64,000 bases of DNA, from NCBI GenBank assembly GCA_027627225.1, contig CM051024.1, forward strand, positions 77,861,504 to 77,925,503, given 5' to 3'. The DNA comes from Congeria kusceri. Lineage: Eukaryota > Mollusca > Bivalvia > Myida > Dreissenidae. The notes under the pieces were generated by a model, which worked only from the letters and a program-made list of their open reading frames with translations, searched no databases and was not told the origin of the DNA. This document shows positions 1-10,374 of the stretch, in pieces. The position numbers and the translations under genes were made by a program. Each line of letters begins with the position of its first letter. The stretch's first letter is position 1.

Positions 1-345
1 AAGTGCTCGTTTCCGCGCTATATATCTAAGGAACTAAAGATTCAATTTCAATGAACTGTTGTGTGCAGCAACCCTACAAAGAAGACATGCACATATTGTC
101 AGGACGTTCCGGTCTGATGAATTTTCATGGATTATTGCCCGTTGATCGTAAATAAAATATATTAATAGGATATTTTCGTTTGCACGCTAGTTCCCAGGAA
201 CTAACTGTTCAAATTCAATGAAACATTATGTGCGGTACCCCTACCAAGAGGACATTCGCGTATTATATGGTAGTCACCCAGGTATGATGATTTTTTAGAG
301 AGTTATTGTCCTTTGATTTTCGTGTGTAGTCTTTTCAAATATCTT
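1..345 (-). repeat. Interspersed tandem repeat, ~180-bp units (family also at 32.6-33.26 kb)
   Basis: Two diverged units of roughly 180 bp follow each other, each with an 'aggaactaa...ttcaa.ttcaatgaa' core and an 'agaggacat...' or 'gaagacatgcacat' block. The reverse complement matches units at 32.6-33.26 kb ('caatatgcacatgtc', 'gttccggag'). It is non-coding, and the small ORF at 295-522 is not supported. I recall this as a common dispersed repeat of bivalve genomes. Confidence 0.6.
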
Positions 346-609
346 ACCCTGTCTCATTTCATTTCCATCAACTGACGAGCGCATTTTCGGGGAGCATACA
401 TCAGTTTCACATATATTCTTATTCTGCTTATGAGACACGATTCCCAGAATTTCTGAGCTGCCAAATAAAATTGTATTACCGGTACATATATGTTTTGGGG
501 GTAATATCAGTCCGTAAAACACTTTCTTCCAAATTTATTGGATATGACAAAGACATATGGCAACTGCTGCCATGTTAAAAACTTGTTTTATCTCTTTATT
601 AGGGCTAAT
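346..609. other. Unannotated stretch
   Basis: AT-rich sequence without convincing coding potential, RNA genes or clear repeats. Confidence 0.4.
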
Positions 610-885
610 AACTCGTAATTTAGACTGAGCGTTATAGCAATTACGACTTAAAGACGAATAATTACGATTTAGAAACTAATAAATGCCACTTAGAACTAAT
701 ACATGTGTAAATACAACTTAGAAATTAATAAATACGACTTAGAAATTAATAAATACGAATGGAAATTAATAAAAACGACATAGAAACTAGTAACTACGAC
801 TTAGAAACTAATAAATACGACATAGAAACTAATAACTACGATTTAAAAACTAATAATTATGCCCTAGTAACTCTTACTTGCGATT
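610..885. repeat. Degenerate ~24-bp tandem repeat
   Basis: About eleven imperfect copies of a unit resembling 'aaatacgacttagaaacta' plus 'ataa' follow each other, with spacing drifting around 24 bp. No reading frame stays open, so it is a decayed minisatellite. Confidence 0.7.
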
Positions 886-1427
886 TAATGCAAAATTTCA
901 ACCTTGCATAGACGCTTCCATACTTCAAGACGCTTCGTACATATTTTGGACGTCATCAACGCCGCTTAAGAAATCTGGAATCTAAACTCCCTTACCGTTG
1001 CCTTTCATTGAGGCTCTTGGGCATTTTTTAGCATAATTCAAGTCTTTGGTTCGAGCAATTTACATTAAAACTGCTATCGAAAATGATATATTTGAGCATT
1101 CCAGTTTTCAATGACGTAAATAAGCTGTATGAGTACAGACTTTTGATCAAACGTACTGATATTTTTACATGTGTCAGGTGTAGATGGGTTAAGATACAGT
1201 TTCATCAATCTATTACCAGAAATCACACATTATCCAGCAGTGGGTCATACAAACCCACATTTGTTAACGTTACTACATACTAGTATATTAGTATTTTATA
1301 TGATGATAAACTTTCGATAAAAAAAAACGTTGTCGAGGACTAGAAGAGTATTCCCGATAACATAATTAAAAGTGCAAGCGTTAAATGACTAAACATTGAT
1401 GCACGTTCGGCTTCAGTATGCCACGAT
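886..1427. other. Unannotated stretch
   Basis: No supported gene. The 66-codon ORF at 1083-1283 has no domain or splice support. The right end is the 3' flank of the minus-strand gene that follows. Confidence 0.4.
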
Positions 1428-1433
1428 TTTATT
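1428..1433 (-). terminator. Poly(A) signal AATAAA of the 1.5-2.75 kb gene
   Basis: TTTATT on the plus strand reads AATAAA on the minus strand, about 64 bp past the stop codon at 1497. That spacing suits a cleavage signal. Confidence 0.5.
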
Positions 1434-1496
1434 TGTATACAAATAAATGTATGTTTTAAAAATGAAACAAACAAAAAACCAACAGCAACATCCCAA

Positions 1497-2745
1497 CTAA
1501 AACCTCTCCGGTTTGCTTCGTTTATTGGTATACAGTCTCGAACTTTTGAACACCGACGGAGAAGTGACAACGATTTTCGCCGGTCTCAGCGGTTTCTTGC
1601 ACTTCATGCACGCGCTTGTGGTCACAGGACTCTCGTTCCTTGTTGGCATCCAAGCGTCATCGATACCGAGCTCCTGTAGTCGCCGCTTTCGGAGCTGATA
1701 GCGGTGCCCTATTTTAAGGAGTTTCGCCAGCTTCGGCGCAATCAGCTTCGACGTGGTTATATCTATCATCGGAAACAGCATGTCCTGCAGCTGCTCTCCT
1801 ATAGCTCTATTAGTGTTCTCAATACACTGCCGGCACGCGCTGGGTCCCAGAATCTCGCAGAATTCGTCGGGACTTTCGCACGGAACCGGATCATGTAGCG
1901 TTGGGAACTGCTGGATGTTCACGACGCTCGGTTCCCGTTTTATTCCGTCAATAACCTTTTGAAATATGGTGCGCGTTGGCGGGCGCGGCATCCCGTATGA
2001 GATCCCCTCGTCGTGGTCGGACACCCGGTGGAATCTTCGCATGATGACCTTGGGAAACTTCTCCGGGGTGGCGTTCTTGAGGCGGCTGTCGATGATGTAG
2101 TTCTTCTCCACAAGGTGCTCGATGTTGGTCACGGGAGGCCCGTATCGCTCGCCGGGCGGGGCTGACACGAAGTCCATCTCCCGACTGGCGATATTCTCGC
2201 GCCGGACGGCGTACAGAGACCTGTGAAGAACAATTATTCAAAAATGCATGCACTTGATGAACTGGGAGTATTACATTAGCAAAATGGCCAGAATATATTT
2301 GAACTAAATTGTTAACGTTTGAAATGGTATGTTTTGAACTAAATTGTTAATATTTGAAATGAACTATTTTGAACTCAATTGTTAATGTTTGAAAAGATAT
2401 ATTTGTCATAATTCCCTAGTTTAATGCCTACCGTTTACTAATACCAATGATGTTGCTATATACATGTACTATTATAATTATCATTATAAATATCAACTAC
2501 ACTCTATTGATCACAACCAACCTTTTATCAATGGTGTTTCTCATGAAGCTTTTTTCCTTGGCGTTTCCGAAGGCAACAGCGGGGTTCCACACGGTGTCGA
2601 CGGTGATCTTGGGACCCCCTTCCGGTAAGCCCGTCAAGAAGTTGACTGTGGACGCCCTGCGCGCCGACGACATGATTTCAGATACACTCAGGCTCGGCCG
2701 ACGGCCGGTCTGTCGGGGATTCATGACGACTTGACTCGCATCCAT
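1497..2745 (-). CDS. Two-exon gene, 315-aa protein of unknown function
   Basis: Exon 1 is 2745-2522 and exon 2 is 2220-1497, separated by a 301-bp intron (2521-2221). The donor reads AAAAG|gttggt and the acceptor ttcttcacag|GTC. Exon 1 ends with two bases of an Arg codon that exon 2 completes, so the join keeps frame and gives 315 residues. The start has a strong context (GGCACCATGG) and an in-frame TAA lies 12 bp upstream. The protein is basic and mostly hydrophilic, with an N-terminal Arg/Ser-rich part, no signal peptide and no membrane segment. Cysteines sit in two small clusters, CRQC near residue 205 and CMKC near residue 280, possibly metal-binding. I do not recognise the family. GC content is well above the flanks, as expected of real coding exons. 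The intron holds a three-copy ~37-bp tandem repeat (about 2298-2400). Confidence 0.75.
2298..2400. repeat. Intronic ~37-bp tandem repeat, 3 copies
   Basis: Three imperfect copies built on 'ttgaactaaattgttaa...tttgaaatg' lie inside the intron of the minus-strand gene. There is no sign of function. Confidence 0.6.
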
Positions 2746-2762
2746 GGTGCCTGTTATTTATG

Positions 2763-2974
2763 TAGAGGGTGGCTTTAGCTTTGACAAACAAGTATAGTAG
2801 GCAAGTACATGGCTACTTCGGATGGTGTTTACAATTATACTAAGTATACAGTAACAACAACAACACTATCATTATCATCACCACCATACTCCTCCAGATC
2901 ACTAATATTATTGTTGTTATAAATATTCCTACAATTATTATCAATAATATAAATATCTTTATTAATGTTATTAC

Positions 2975-3012
<38 letters not shown>

Positions 3013-3874
3013 CAAGTAATCATGTTTACTGCACTAACAATTTAACAATTTAATAACATAGCAGTTTCTTACCTGTTTAATGTGTATATAGCATTTACAT
3101 ATGTTATCCAGCCATTTGTTTTTCTCACACCAAATAAAAGAAGTGGTGTGCTTTATAGTTACACGTATTCAGTAGTGACGATTTAACTGCAAAATAATTT
3201 AATATAATGTATATTAACTCCCAGCGGATTATAAGATCACAACAGGGTGAACTATATAAATCGTATTAATAGAGGGTTTTATTTCTTTGGATTAATTACT
3301 TAACAAGTTGTAAGTATGTCGCTATACTTTCTGTCTTGCTTTAGCTGCAAATATAATTCTAATGACTTGGATTGTCCGCGTCTTACGTTATCGTCTTCAT
3401 CATTGGCATCATTATAATCGGTACCGTACCGTCATCGTCGTCGTCCTATTCCTCCTCCTCATCCTCGTCGTCGTTATCCCCCTCCTCCTAAAATTCGATC
3501 CTTCACCTAAATCAACAAATATGCACTATTTATTAAAATTGACATTTTTCATAATGCATGTTTTGTCGTCAAACTGTTTTGCCAAGGTTCTTTATATGCG
3601 ATAATTTTTGCCAAGGTATAATTTATTGAAATATATTTTGCGGTAAAGGTTATTATGGCAGCAGTACAAGTTTTATTATTATTATTATTGTGTAAAGATT
3701 TCGCAAAATATTCACTCACGAATCGAACAAACACGTGGCTTAATACAAATCAAAACACTGACAGCGTAGAAAAACGGTTGGTGACAATTTAAACTTAAAG
3801 CATGTGAATTATGATAGCATTTCTGCTTAAAAGAAAACATTTGTTTGAATGAAGTACAATTTCCAAACTTTAAA
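2763..3874. other. Non-coding stretch with AAT microsatellite and CGT/CTC-rich tract
   Basis: Holds an (AAT)n run at about 2972-3009 and a pyrimidine-rich CGT/CTC tract at about 3430-3490. The ORFs here are low-complexity artefacts. I see no gene. Confidence 0.6.
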
Positions 3875-4286
3875 CTTGATAATATGGATTCTTATTATAT
3901 AGTATATACGACATTATAATAAAAAATTATTTGTAAATTAAGTAATTAAGTAAGTAACGAACACATATTTTGCAAGCTAATTATCTAATGCAAAATGAAT
4001 TATATACATGTCAGTTAACAAATCAGTCTGCAAAGAGCCATGCAGAATAAACGATTAAGCGTGGTGGTTAGGGAGCGTCGATTGTTAGTGATTCGTAGCC
4101 TACTGATTCAAAAGTAAGTCACACGATGCTTGCTCTCGATTTTCCATACTACAGTTTAAAATTAATATATTGCAATAATTTGTTGTCAAAATATTTAGAA
4201 TAAGAATCGGTAATGTGAGAAAAATACAGTCGGTACCGTCACAACGAGTCAAAAATAACCGATGTAGCACATTAATGTAGCGGTCA
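3875..4286 (+). repeat. Long direct repeat, copy 1 (left of the helicase gene)
   Basis: About 410 bp closely resembles 11128-11465 in the same orientation, sharing 'cttgataatatgg', 'caagctaattatctaatgc', 'cgattgttagtgattc' and 'cgagtcaaaaataaccga'. It lies just upstream of the RecQ-like gene, so it may include its promoter region. The two copies bracket the RecQ-like gene and the ZAD-like exon. Confidence 0.75.
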
Positions 4287-4607
4287 GGACACCCAGCAAT
4301 CGTGATACATCGACTATCTCCGGAATGCTCCGTAAGATAGATCTGGTGTCTATTGTACAGCCATTTTGGCTTCACTACCCAAGTTCCAACGCGTGATCCG
4401 TCTATTGTTATGAGGCTATATCCGACGCGCAAGATATAGTACCGTAATATAGGCAGAATAAGTATATTTAACAAGAAAATATCACTAATTATGTACGTTT
4501 TTGTCTATAACTCCACCAAAACTTTCATATATATAGACATACGTTTTGAGATAATTAGTCCACATCGTCACCAAATTGTACATGTGTTGTTTACAATTCG
4601 TTGTAAA

Positions 4608-7103
4608 ATGGACATGGAGTCTGACTTTAATATTGATTTGGAATATGCAGTGAAAAAGCTCAAGATAGAGTTCAGTTTTAGCGAATATCAATTACAAGCC
4701 ATGAAAAGCCTGTATGAAAAAAAAGATACGATCGCGGTCCTTCCAACCGGCTCTGGAAAAAGCCTAATATTTCAGGTTGCAACATGTTTTCGCTACATTC
4801 AAATTTTATTTAAATTTGTAATTTAGTAATGAAAATTGAACGTATGTCCACAATGCTTAATAACGATTGCCCGGTCGAAAGTATCTCGATTTTGTTTTCC
4901 AGGGTTAACAAGTATGACTATTGTAATAACTGGCACCTTCCTGATCTGTCATTTTTATGTTATTTATTTATGAGATATATTATGGATTTTAATTTATATA
5001 TGTATATTAATGCCTTTTTATTCATTATATCAACAAGACATATCAACATTATAATGATAAAGGTGCAAGTATTTTGATTTTTATCGGACAAGTTGTTAAT
5101 TTTTTCTTTAAAGCCAAGGAAAGTTTCTATTTGTATATATAATCTTAATTTGTTATAATTTTTAATGTTTGAAATTGATAAAAGGAATAAAGAATTATTT
5201 TTCAGACGTTACCATGGCTCCTTCAGCGAAGAATGGCTGCAGACAGGCCCATGATCGTGCTTGTCATTTCTCCATTGAATTCGTTGATGCAGGACCAAGT
5301 GATCTCCCTGTGTGAGAGGGAAATTGCAGCATGCTATATTAGCATTGATGCCTCATCAGTGACTGCTTGCGAAGAAGTAGAGGAAACTGAGTACGTATGA
5401 ATGCATCATATATCTTTAAAGATATATGGAAATTGAAAGTTGGATTACAATTTTGAAGATGTTTTTATCACATCTGCTGACTGACAGATGTATGTAATTG
5501 TTTTTTCTTTATAGAAAAAAAGTTATCTCTACACTACATACAATAAAATGCTGTGTTAGATGCAGTTTATTGATTATATCAACACATTATCAAATTTGTC
5601 AGAAGAAATTCGGTAAATGCTTATATTTAAATTTTTAGTGATGACCATTTATTTGCAGATTTGAAGAGTGTTCAGATGAAGAAATTGAAATGAAACTCAG
5701 GACAAGTGCTGGTATCGAGTCAATTAAAAATGGAGATTTTAACATAATTTACATGCATCCAGAAACAGTTTTTGTAAAAGAGATAGGGAAACTGTTGAGA
5801 AGCTCTGTTTTTCGTGGTCGCGTGTGCTGCACAGTGGTTGATGAAGTTCATATGGTCGCAGAATGGTAAATGTCACTTTATTGATCTACAGAAAGCTTAG
5901 TTTTAAAGAATTTCCCCCGATTAACATTAGCATATCCACCTGAACTTGTCAGCAAGTGGAACGCTAATCTAGACTTAACAACAGTTCCTATGATTGCAAT
6001 TTTTAATGTTATTCATTTTGCTGCATTTTTATGGCATAACTTGTTACTACCATTTACATTGCACTATTTATTTTATTTTGCTTATAGTGCTCCTGTTGAT
6101 TCAACCATTATTTAAACAATTATTATTTAAAAAAAAAAGTTCGTTTAAAAGGAAGTATGTAACAGTATGTAACCTTTATTTAAACAATTATAATTTAAAA
6201 AACAATTTCGTTTAAAAGGAAGTATGTAACAGTTACTGAACACATATTAACACATGTCTGTTATTTTGGTTTTACAGGGAGTCTGATTTTCGCCAGTCTT
6301 TCAACAGACTAGGAGAACTGACTTGTTTGTTCCCCATAGTACCTCACTTGGCAGTGACAGCTACAGCAACCCCAAGTGCACTAGAACAACTAATTGAGAC
6401 TCTACAGTTTAAGAACTGTACCAAAGTATTAGCCAACCCAGACCGCCCTAATATTTTTTTGGAAAAAAAAGAAAGACTTCCAAATATTCACAAGTACCAA
6501 AAGTATGATTTAATTATGAATGAAGTGCTGTCCCAGTTGAAAGACGAATATATTAACTTTCCAGTCACCATAATGTACTGTGATAATTTGGAATCTTTAG
6601 GCTACTGTTTTCAACTACTATGCCATGAACTTGGGAAACGTGCGCATTATCCTGAATCTAGTACACTACCAGAAGACAGAATTGTGGCACAATTTCACAA
6701 AGATTATACAGAAAGAATGAAAACACACATCATTTCTGAGCTTCGAAAGCAGAATCCAAAGATTCGTTTAGTGCTTGCCACAGTTGCTTTAGGAATGGGC
6801 CTCAACGCGCCTTCCATTGCCAGTGTTATTCATATGCGACCACCAACAACACTTGAAAAGTATATGCAAGAAATAGGCAGAGCAGGTCGCAATGGTAAAG
6901 CTGCAAAGGCCTTGTGTTATTTCAATAATAGTGACATTGCGAAAAATAGAAAAGGTCTTGACAGTGCAATGCGTGCTTATATCCAGAACAATTCAACATG
7001 CTTACGATTACATTTGGTTGGTCATTTCGGATACAACAGTGTATTATTTTCATGCGAAAAAGCAAGTTGTTGTAGTAATTGTAAAGTTACTTCAACTGAC
7101 TAA
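4608..7103 (+). CDS. RecQ-like DEVH-box DNA helicase, four exons, 461 aa
   Basis: Exons are 4608-4775, 5206-5390, 5659-5865 and 6278-7103, all with GT/AG borders, and the phases (0, 2, 2) agree at each join. The predicted protein has the superfamily 2 motifs in order: Walker A PTGSGKS near residue 46, motif Ia ISPLNSLMQDQ near 80, DEVH near 180, the RecQ-type aromatic loop AEWESDFRQSFNRLGEL directly after it, motif III AVTATATP, motif V ATVALGMGLNAP, and motif VI QEIGRAGRNG with the arginine finger. RecQ enzymes use ATP to unwind DNA 3'-5'. The C-terminus is short: a Cys cluster (CEKASCCSNC) hints at a reduced zinc-binding part, and no winged-helix (RQC) or HRDC domain follows, so it is shorter than BLM or WRN. 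The ATG has A at -3 and G at +4, with a TAA just upstream in another frame. It could be a host gene or cargo of a mobile element, given the repeats around it. No helicase motif is broken. Confidence 0.88.
6105..6235. repeat. Intronic ~66-bp duplication
   Basis: Two copies of a block containing 'tatttaaacaatta', 'cgtttaaaaggaagtatg' and 'taacag' lie side by side in intron 3 of the helicase gene. Confidence 0.7.
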
Positions 7104-7126
7104 TCTTTATTAAATTGGACATTGTT

Positions 7127-7132
7127 AATAAA
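7127..7132 (+). terminator. Poly(A) signal AATAAA of the helicase gene
   Basis: A canonical AATAAA lies 24 bp after the TAA stop, which supports exon 4 as the terminal exon. Confidence 0.6.
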
Positions 7133-8119
7133 ATCACATGAACCGTATATTCAAAACAACATAAACCACAGTGCTTTTTTAAATACGAATATTTATTCAA
7201 ATATGGTACTGTATATACATGTTTTTAAGAAAACAATACCCCTGTAATATAGATCATTAGCAATTAATGTTTAAATGTCGATTGTTTACGGCAAACATGG
7301 TAAAATATTTTTTTCAACTGTCTTCCATAACATATGTGCAACTTGATTAATATTACGCATGTCAGTTTGTACATTGGTTTAAGTTTTTGGTACTACAATT
7401 ATGCTTGTTTATCTACGTCTGTACCACAGTTAGATCAAATTAAAATTGTTATAACAATAAACAGTTGTAGCCAATACTGATGTTTTAAGCTGACTTTACA
7501 AATGGCAGTGAGTCTTGACAAGAATACAATTTGATAATTACATGATAAACTATAATAGCTTTGTCACGAACGTGACCAATACCCCGGAAGCGTGTGAAGC
7601 GTGATACTTTTGTTCTATATTAAAGAAACATGCGCTTACCTCCAAAGAATGTGTTGCGAGAAAAATCTTAGTAGCACCATGTTTATGAAACATAAGTTAA
7701 AATCACTATGTTTCACAAAAATGACACTCAAAAGAAATCTACAGTTCAAACCTCTGTTCATCAACGAAGTAGCCTAGGTTATCCAATGTAAGACACATCT
7801 CTGTTTTCCAATATTCCACTTCTGGAAGAAAATAGTTTTTGACATATATAATATATAAACAACTTTTTTTAGCAGGATCATGTTTAGATAAATAGACATA
7901 TTGACAATTTGACCATTATTTAACACTATATTTAAAACTACAATAATTTCGTGATGCCAGAATATGAAAATTCATCGCTAAAACTGGAAAAGATTTTACT
8001 GACCACCAGTAATGTCATGTTTTTTTTTACTATATTCTGGCTTCACGATAAAATGAAACATATTGAGCAGCTTTTATCAGGGATTTTTCACATTATTGCA
8101 GGACACAATAATTATTTTA
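7133..8119. other. 3' flank of the helicase gene
   Basis: No gene seen. A short imperfect inverted repeat (cgtgatgccagaatat / atattctggcttcacg) occupies about 7951-8047. Confidence 0.45.
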
Positions 8120-8408
8120 TTTAAAGCCCCTGTACATCAAAAATAATTCAATTCATGCTGATATGGCATCAGTTCTAAATAAGAAAAATGAGGTTAATTT
8201 CACTAAATACTTTTGTGTTCGTAAAAACTACATTTACTTATGTTTATGTTTGAAAGCTCTTGGTGTGAATAGAATAGATGCTTTTATGTATGCTTGGTAC
8301 GAATGTAGTGTAGTTTATTCATTTAGTCCAGAGGCATCACACGCTATAAATACATATATAGAAACTATGTGATTAACAATTACCTTATAAGTGGACTGGG
8401 GCTTTAAA
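8120..8408. mobile_element. Short terminal-inverted-repeat element (MITE-like) with TTTAAAGCCCC ends
   Basis: TTTAAAGCCCC at 8120-8130 is mirrored exactly by GGGGCTTTAAA at 8398-8408. The interior holds a 69-codon ORF (8163-8372) with no recognised domain. It could be a small non-autonomous DNA transposon. No target duplication is obvious. Confidence 0.45.
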
Positions 8409-8549
8409 GACCCATTGTGTACAGTGAATTCTTGTTTGTTGTTAAAATGTGTGAAATAATAATTTCCAGAAATAACAAAGGGTCATATGTATGTAAGTTT
8501 ATAACGATATTTTTTTTAATTTAAAACTCATACATAATGGGTCTTTAAA
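8403..8549. mobile_element. 147-bp inverted-repeat element with TTTAAAGACCCATT ends
   Basis: TTTAAAGACCCATTGTGTA at 8403-8421 is mirrored, with one mismatch, by TACATAATGGGTCTTTAAA at 8531-8549. It overlaps the end of the preceding element by 6 bp and shares TTTAAAG, so the two may be related or nested. Confidence 0.55.
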
Positions 8550-9237
8550 ATAATTTCATTATCATATTTCACTGCAAGTAAATGTTGTTGTGTTGATTTG
8601 CAGATGGCATTATATTTGTTTATTAAAACACACATTTTTCACTTTATCTGGCATCAGAATCAGGTAACTGGGAATAACAATTCAACAGAAAAACATTATT
8701 TGGCATATTATTACAATCTATTAACCGGTAGTCTCAAGTCTAATGCACATTATAGCTTTATTATACTTTTACACTTTTAATATTGTAACCAGTCTATTTT
8801 GGTCTACTTCATTCACTGACCATTTATTCCTCATGGACATGATGTTTTAGTTATTTAAATGTGAGGCCCATACACCTATTTCTGTTTATGCTAAACCTAT
8901 TGTATGAAGTTGTTATAATTGTAACTTATTGTTTTAAGTTAATGCAGGGCCTCTATTTGTTTTTGCCTGTTAATAAAATATATGCTTTTTGTCACGAACA
9001 CTAGAGGTAATTCTTTCAAAGTCATTCTCTCCCCATTTCATTTACACATATTTTATATTACCCAGAAAATATTTAGAAATCTTGATTTATTGAATAGCTG
9101 TACTTCTATTAAAATGTACATAAAACTAAAAAGTTTAACAAATAAACTACATGTCATGGTATTCTAATTGTTTCTGTTTTTCATTATATATATTATCTGG
9201 GTAAACAATGAAATAGTAAGCCTGTTACACTGCCACC
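8550..9237. other. Unannotated AT-rich stretch
   Basis: The two small plus-strand ORFs (8598-8780, 8982-9167) show no domain, splice support or codon bias. No RNA gene seen. Confidence 0.4.
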
Positions 9238-9294
9238 ATCTCACACTTTTCCTGGGTAAGCTGGTTCACCAGTACTAAGTGCACATATGCCAGT
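9238..9294 (-). mobile_element. Fragment of SINE core domain
   Basis: The reverse complement of 'ctcacacttttcctgggtaa' through 'agtactaagtgcacatatgc' matches the core of the SINE at 51.4-51.66 kb (gcttgcccaggaaaagtgtg, agtatgtgcactaagtactg). Only this central block survives. Confidence 0.65.
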
Positions 9295-9868
9295 GGCTAA
9301 AGAAACTTCAGCGAACAGGTTTTATAGTGATGACTAGACTTGTTTATGTAACGCAGTCATAAAATATAAAAAGCATCATTTTAAGTTATGGAAGCCATAA
9401 CTAATATACCAGTAACTGACAACTGCCCTAGTTGAATCAGATGTAGGGGGTACATTCAAATATATCCTTCATTTCAATTTTATTTCATTTCATATAAAAT
9501 ATGATGCCACTTAAAATCAATGTTAAATTGATGCAGTTTGTTAAAATGAGGCAGTTTGACTATAAAACTTCAAAACTGTATTAAACCTCTAGTAGTGATG
9601 TCTAATATAATTAAAACTTATGCAACATAGCCTAGGCGTCTACTGTTCTTATTATTTTAATAATAATATCAACACCAATTAGTCTATATTGACTACAATT
9701 AGTCAAACCTCCAAGCGGTAAAAAAGCATTTATAAGGCATAGGAAGCAATTAACATTAGAAAGCGTCGTATTAAATGAATGCAACTTTATTACCTAAGGA
9801 ATAAGACACTTGACTATCAAACAAAACGTTGTTAATTAAAACGCTTTTTACTGAATAATTATTAACTA

Positions 9869-10090
9869 TTATGTAAGATACTTGGTAACTTGCCTCCTGA
9901 ATAATGCAAACTGATGCAATTTGCGCCAACAGCATCTGCAAATAATTTTTATATTGGTTTCAATATTAATGTCCACAATCTGCCTAAGCAAATCACAATC
10001 GGCATGTCGACCTTCAAGAGCAAACATATCTCTGTCTGGTTTTAAACATAATTTACATGCGGCCAAGGGCGCCGCCATTTTTTCTGCCAT
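9869..10090 (-). CDS. First exon encoding a ZAD-like zinc-binding domain (partial gene)
   Basis: Starts at ATG 10090 in context CAAAATGG. Within 73 codons it shows a CKLC pair at residues 12-15 and, about 36 residues later, ICRCCWRKLHQFALFRR. That spacing and the Cx2C...Cx2CWxKLxxFxxFR pattern are those of the ZAD (zinc-finger-associated) domain, a dimerising module usually found at the N-terminus of C2H2 zinc-finger proteins. Candidate donors (CAA|gttacc, CAA|gtatct) lie near the end of the open frame, so the ORF end is probably intronic. I found no downstream zinc-finger exons within the next 2.7 kb on this strand. The gene may be truncated, or it may be a transposon-derived fragment. Confidence 0.55.
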   Translation of the reverse strand: MAEKMAAPLAACKLCLKPDRDMFALEGRHADCDLLRQIVDINIETNIKIICRCCWRKLHQFALFRRQVTKYLT

Positions 10091-10107
10091 TTTGAAAGTA
10101 GTCCAAA

Positions 10108-10175
10108 ATGTCGCTCAATGTACCAGAGATTGATTTATGCAATAAATCGTCTGCTGATCCAGAGTGGACACCCAG
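10108..10175 (+). CDS. Possible divergent first exon
   Basis: ATG at 10108 opens a 22-codon frame (MSLNVPEIDLCN... ending DPEWTP) that runs to a good donor, CCCAG|gtgaat, at 10175/10176. It starts 17 bp from the oppositely oriented ZAD-like ATG, which suggests a bidirectional promoter. No downstream exon was found, so support is weak. Confidence 0.25.
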
Positions 10176-10374
10176 GTGAATATTTCGGTTACATTCAAGT
10201 AAATAGCGAAAATTGGGGTGACATTAATTTGACGTAACATTTTAAATGAATTGACTCATTTAGATTATTTATTTGTAATAAATCACATACTATACACATT
10301 ATAATACATATGACATACATTATCTGGAATATTTACCCTCTCAAAAGACCGTTGGCTTCCGCCAACAGTAAAAA

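Noticed and set aside
2835..3023. Tyr/Asn-rich ORF
   Set aside because: Product of the (AAT)n microsatellite.
4100..4474. 124-residue minus-strand ORF
   Set aside because: It overlaps the long direct repeat and the helicase 5' flank; its counterpart in the other repeat copy is not open.
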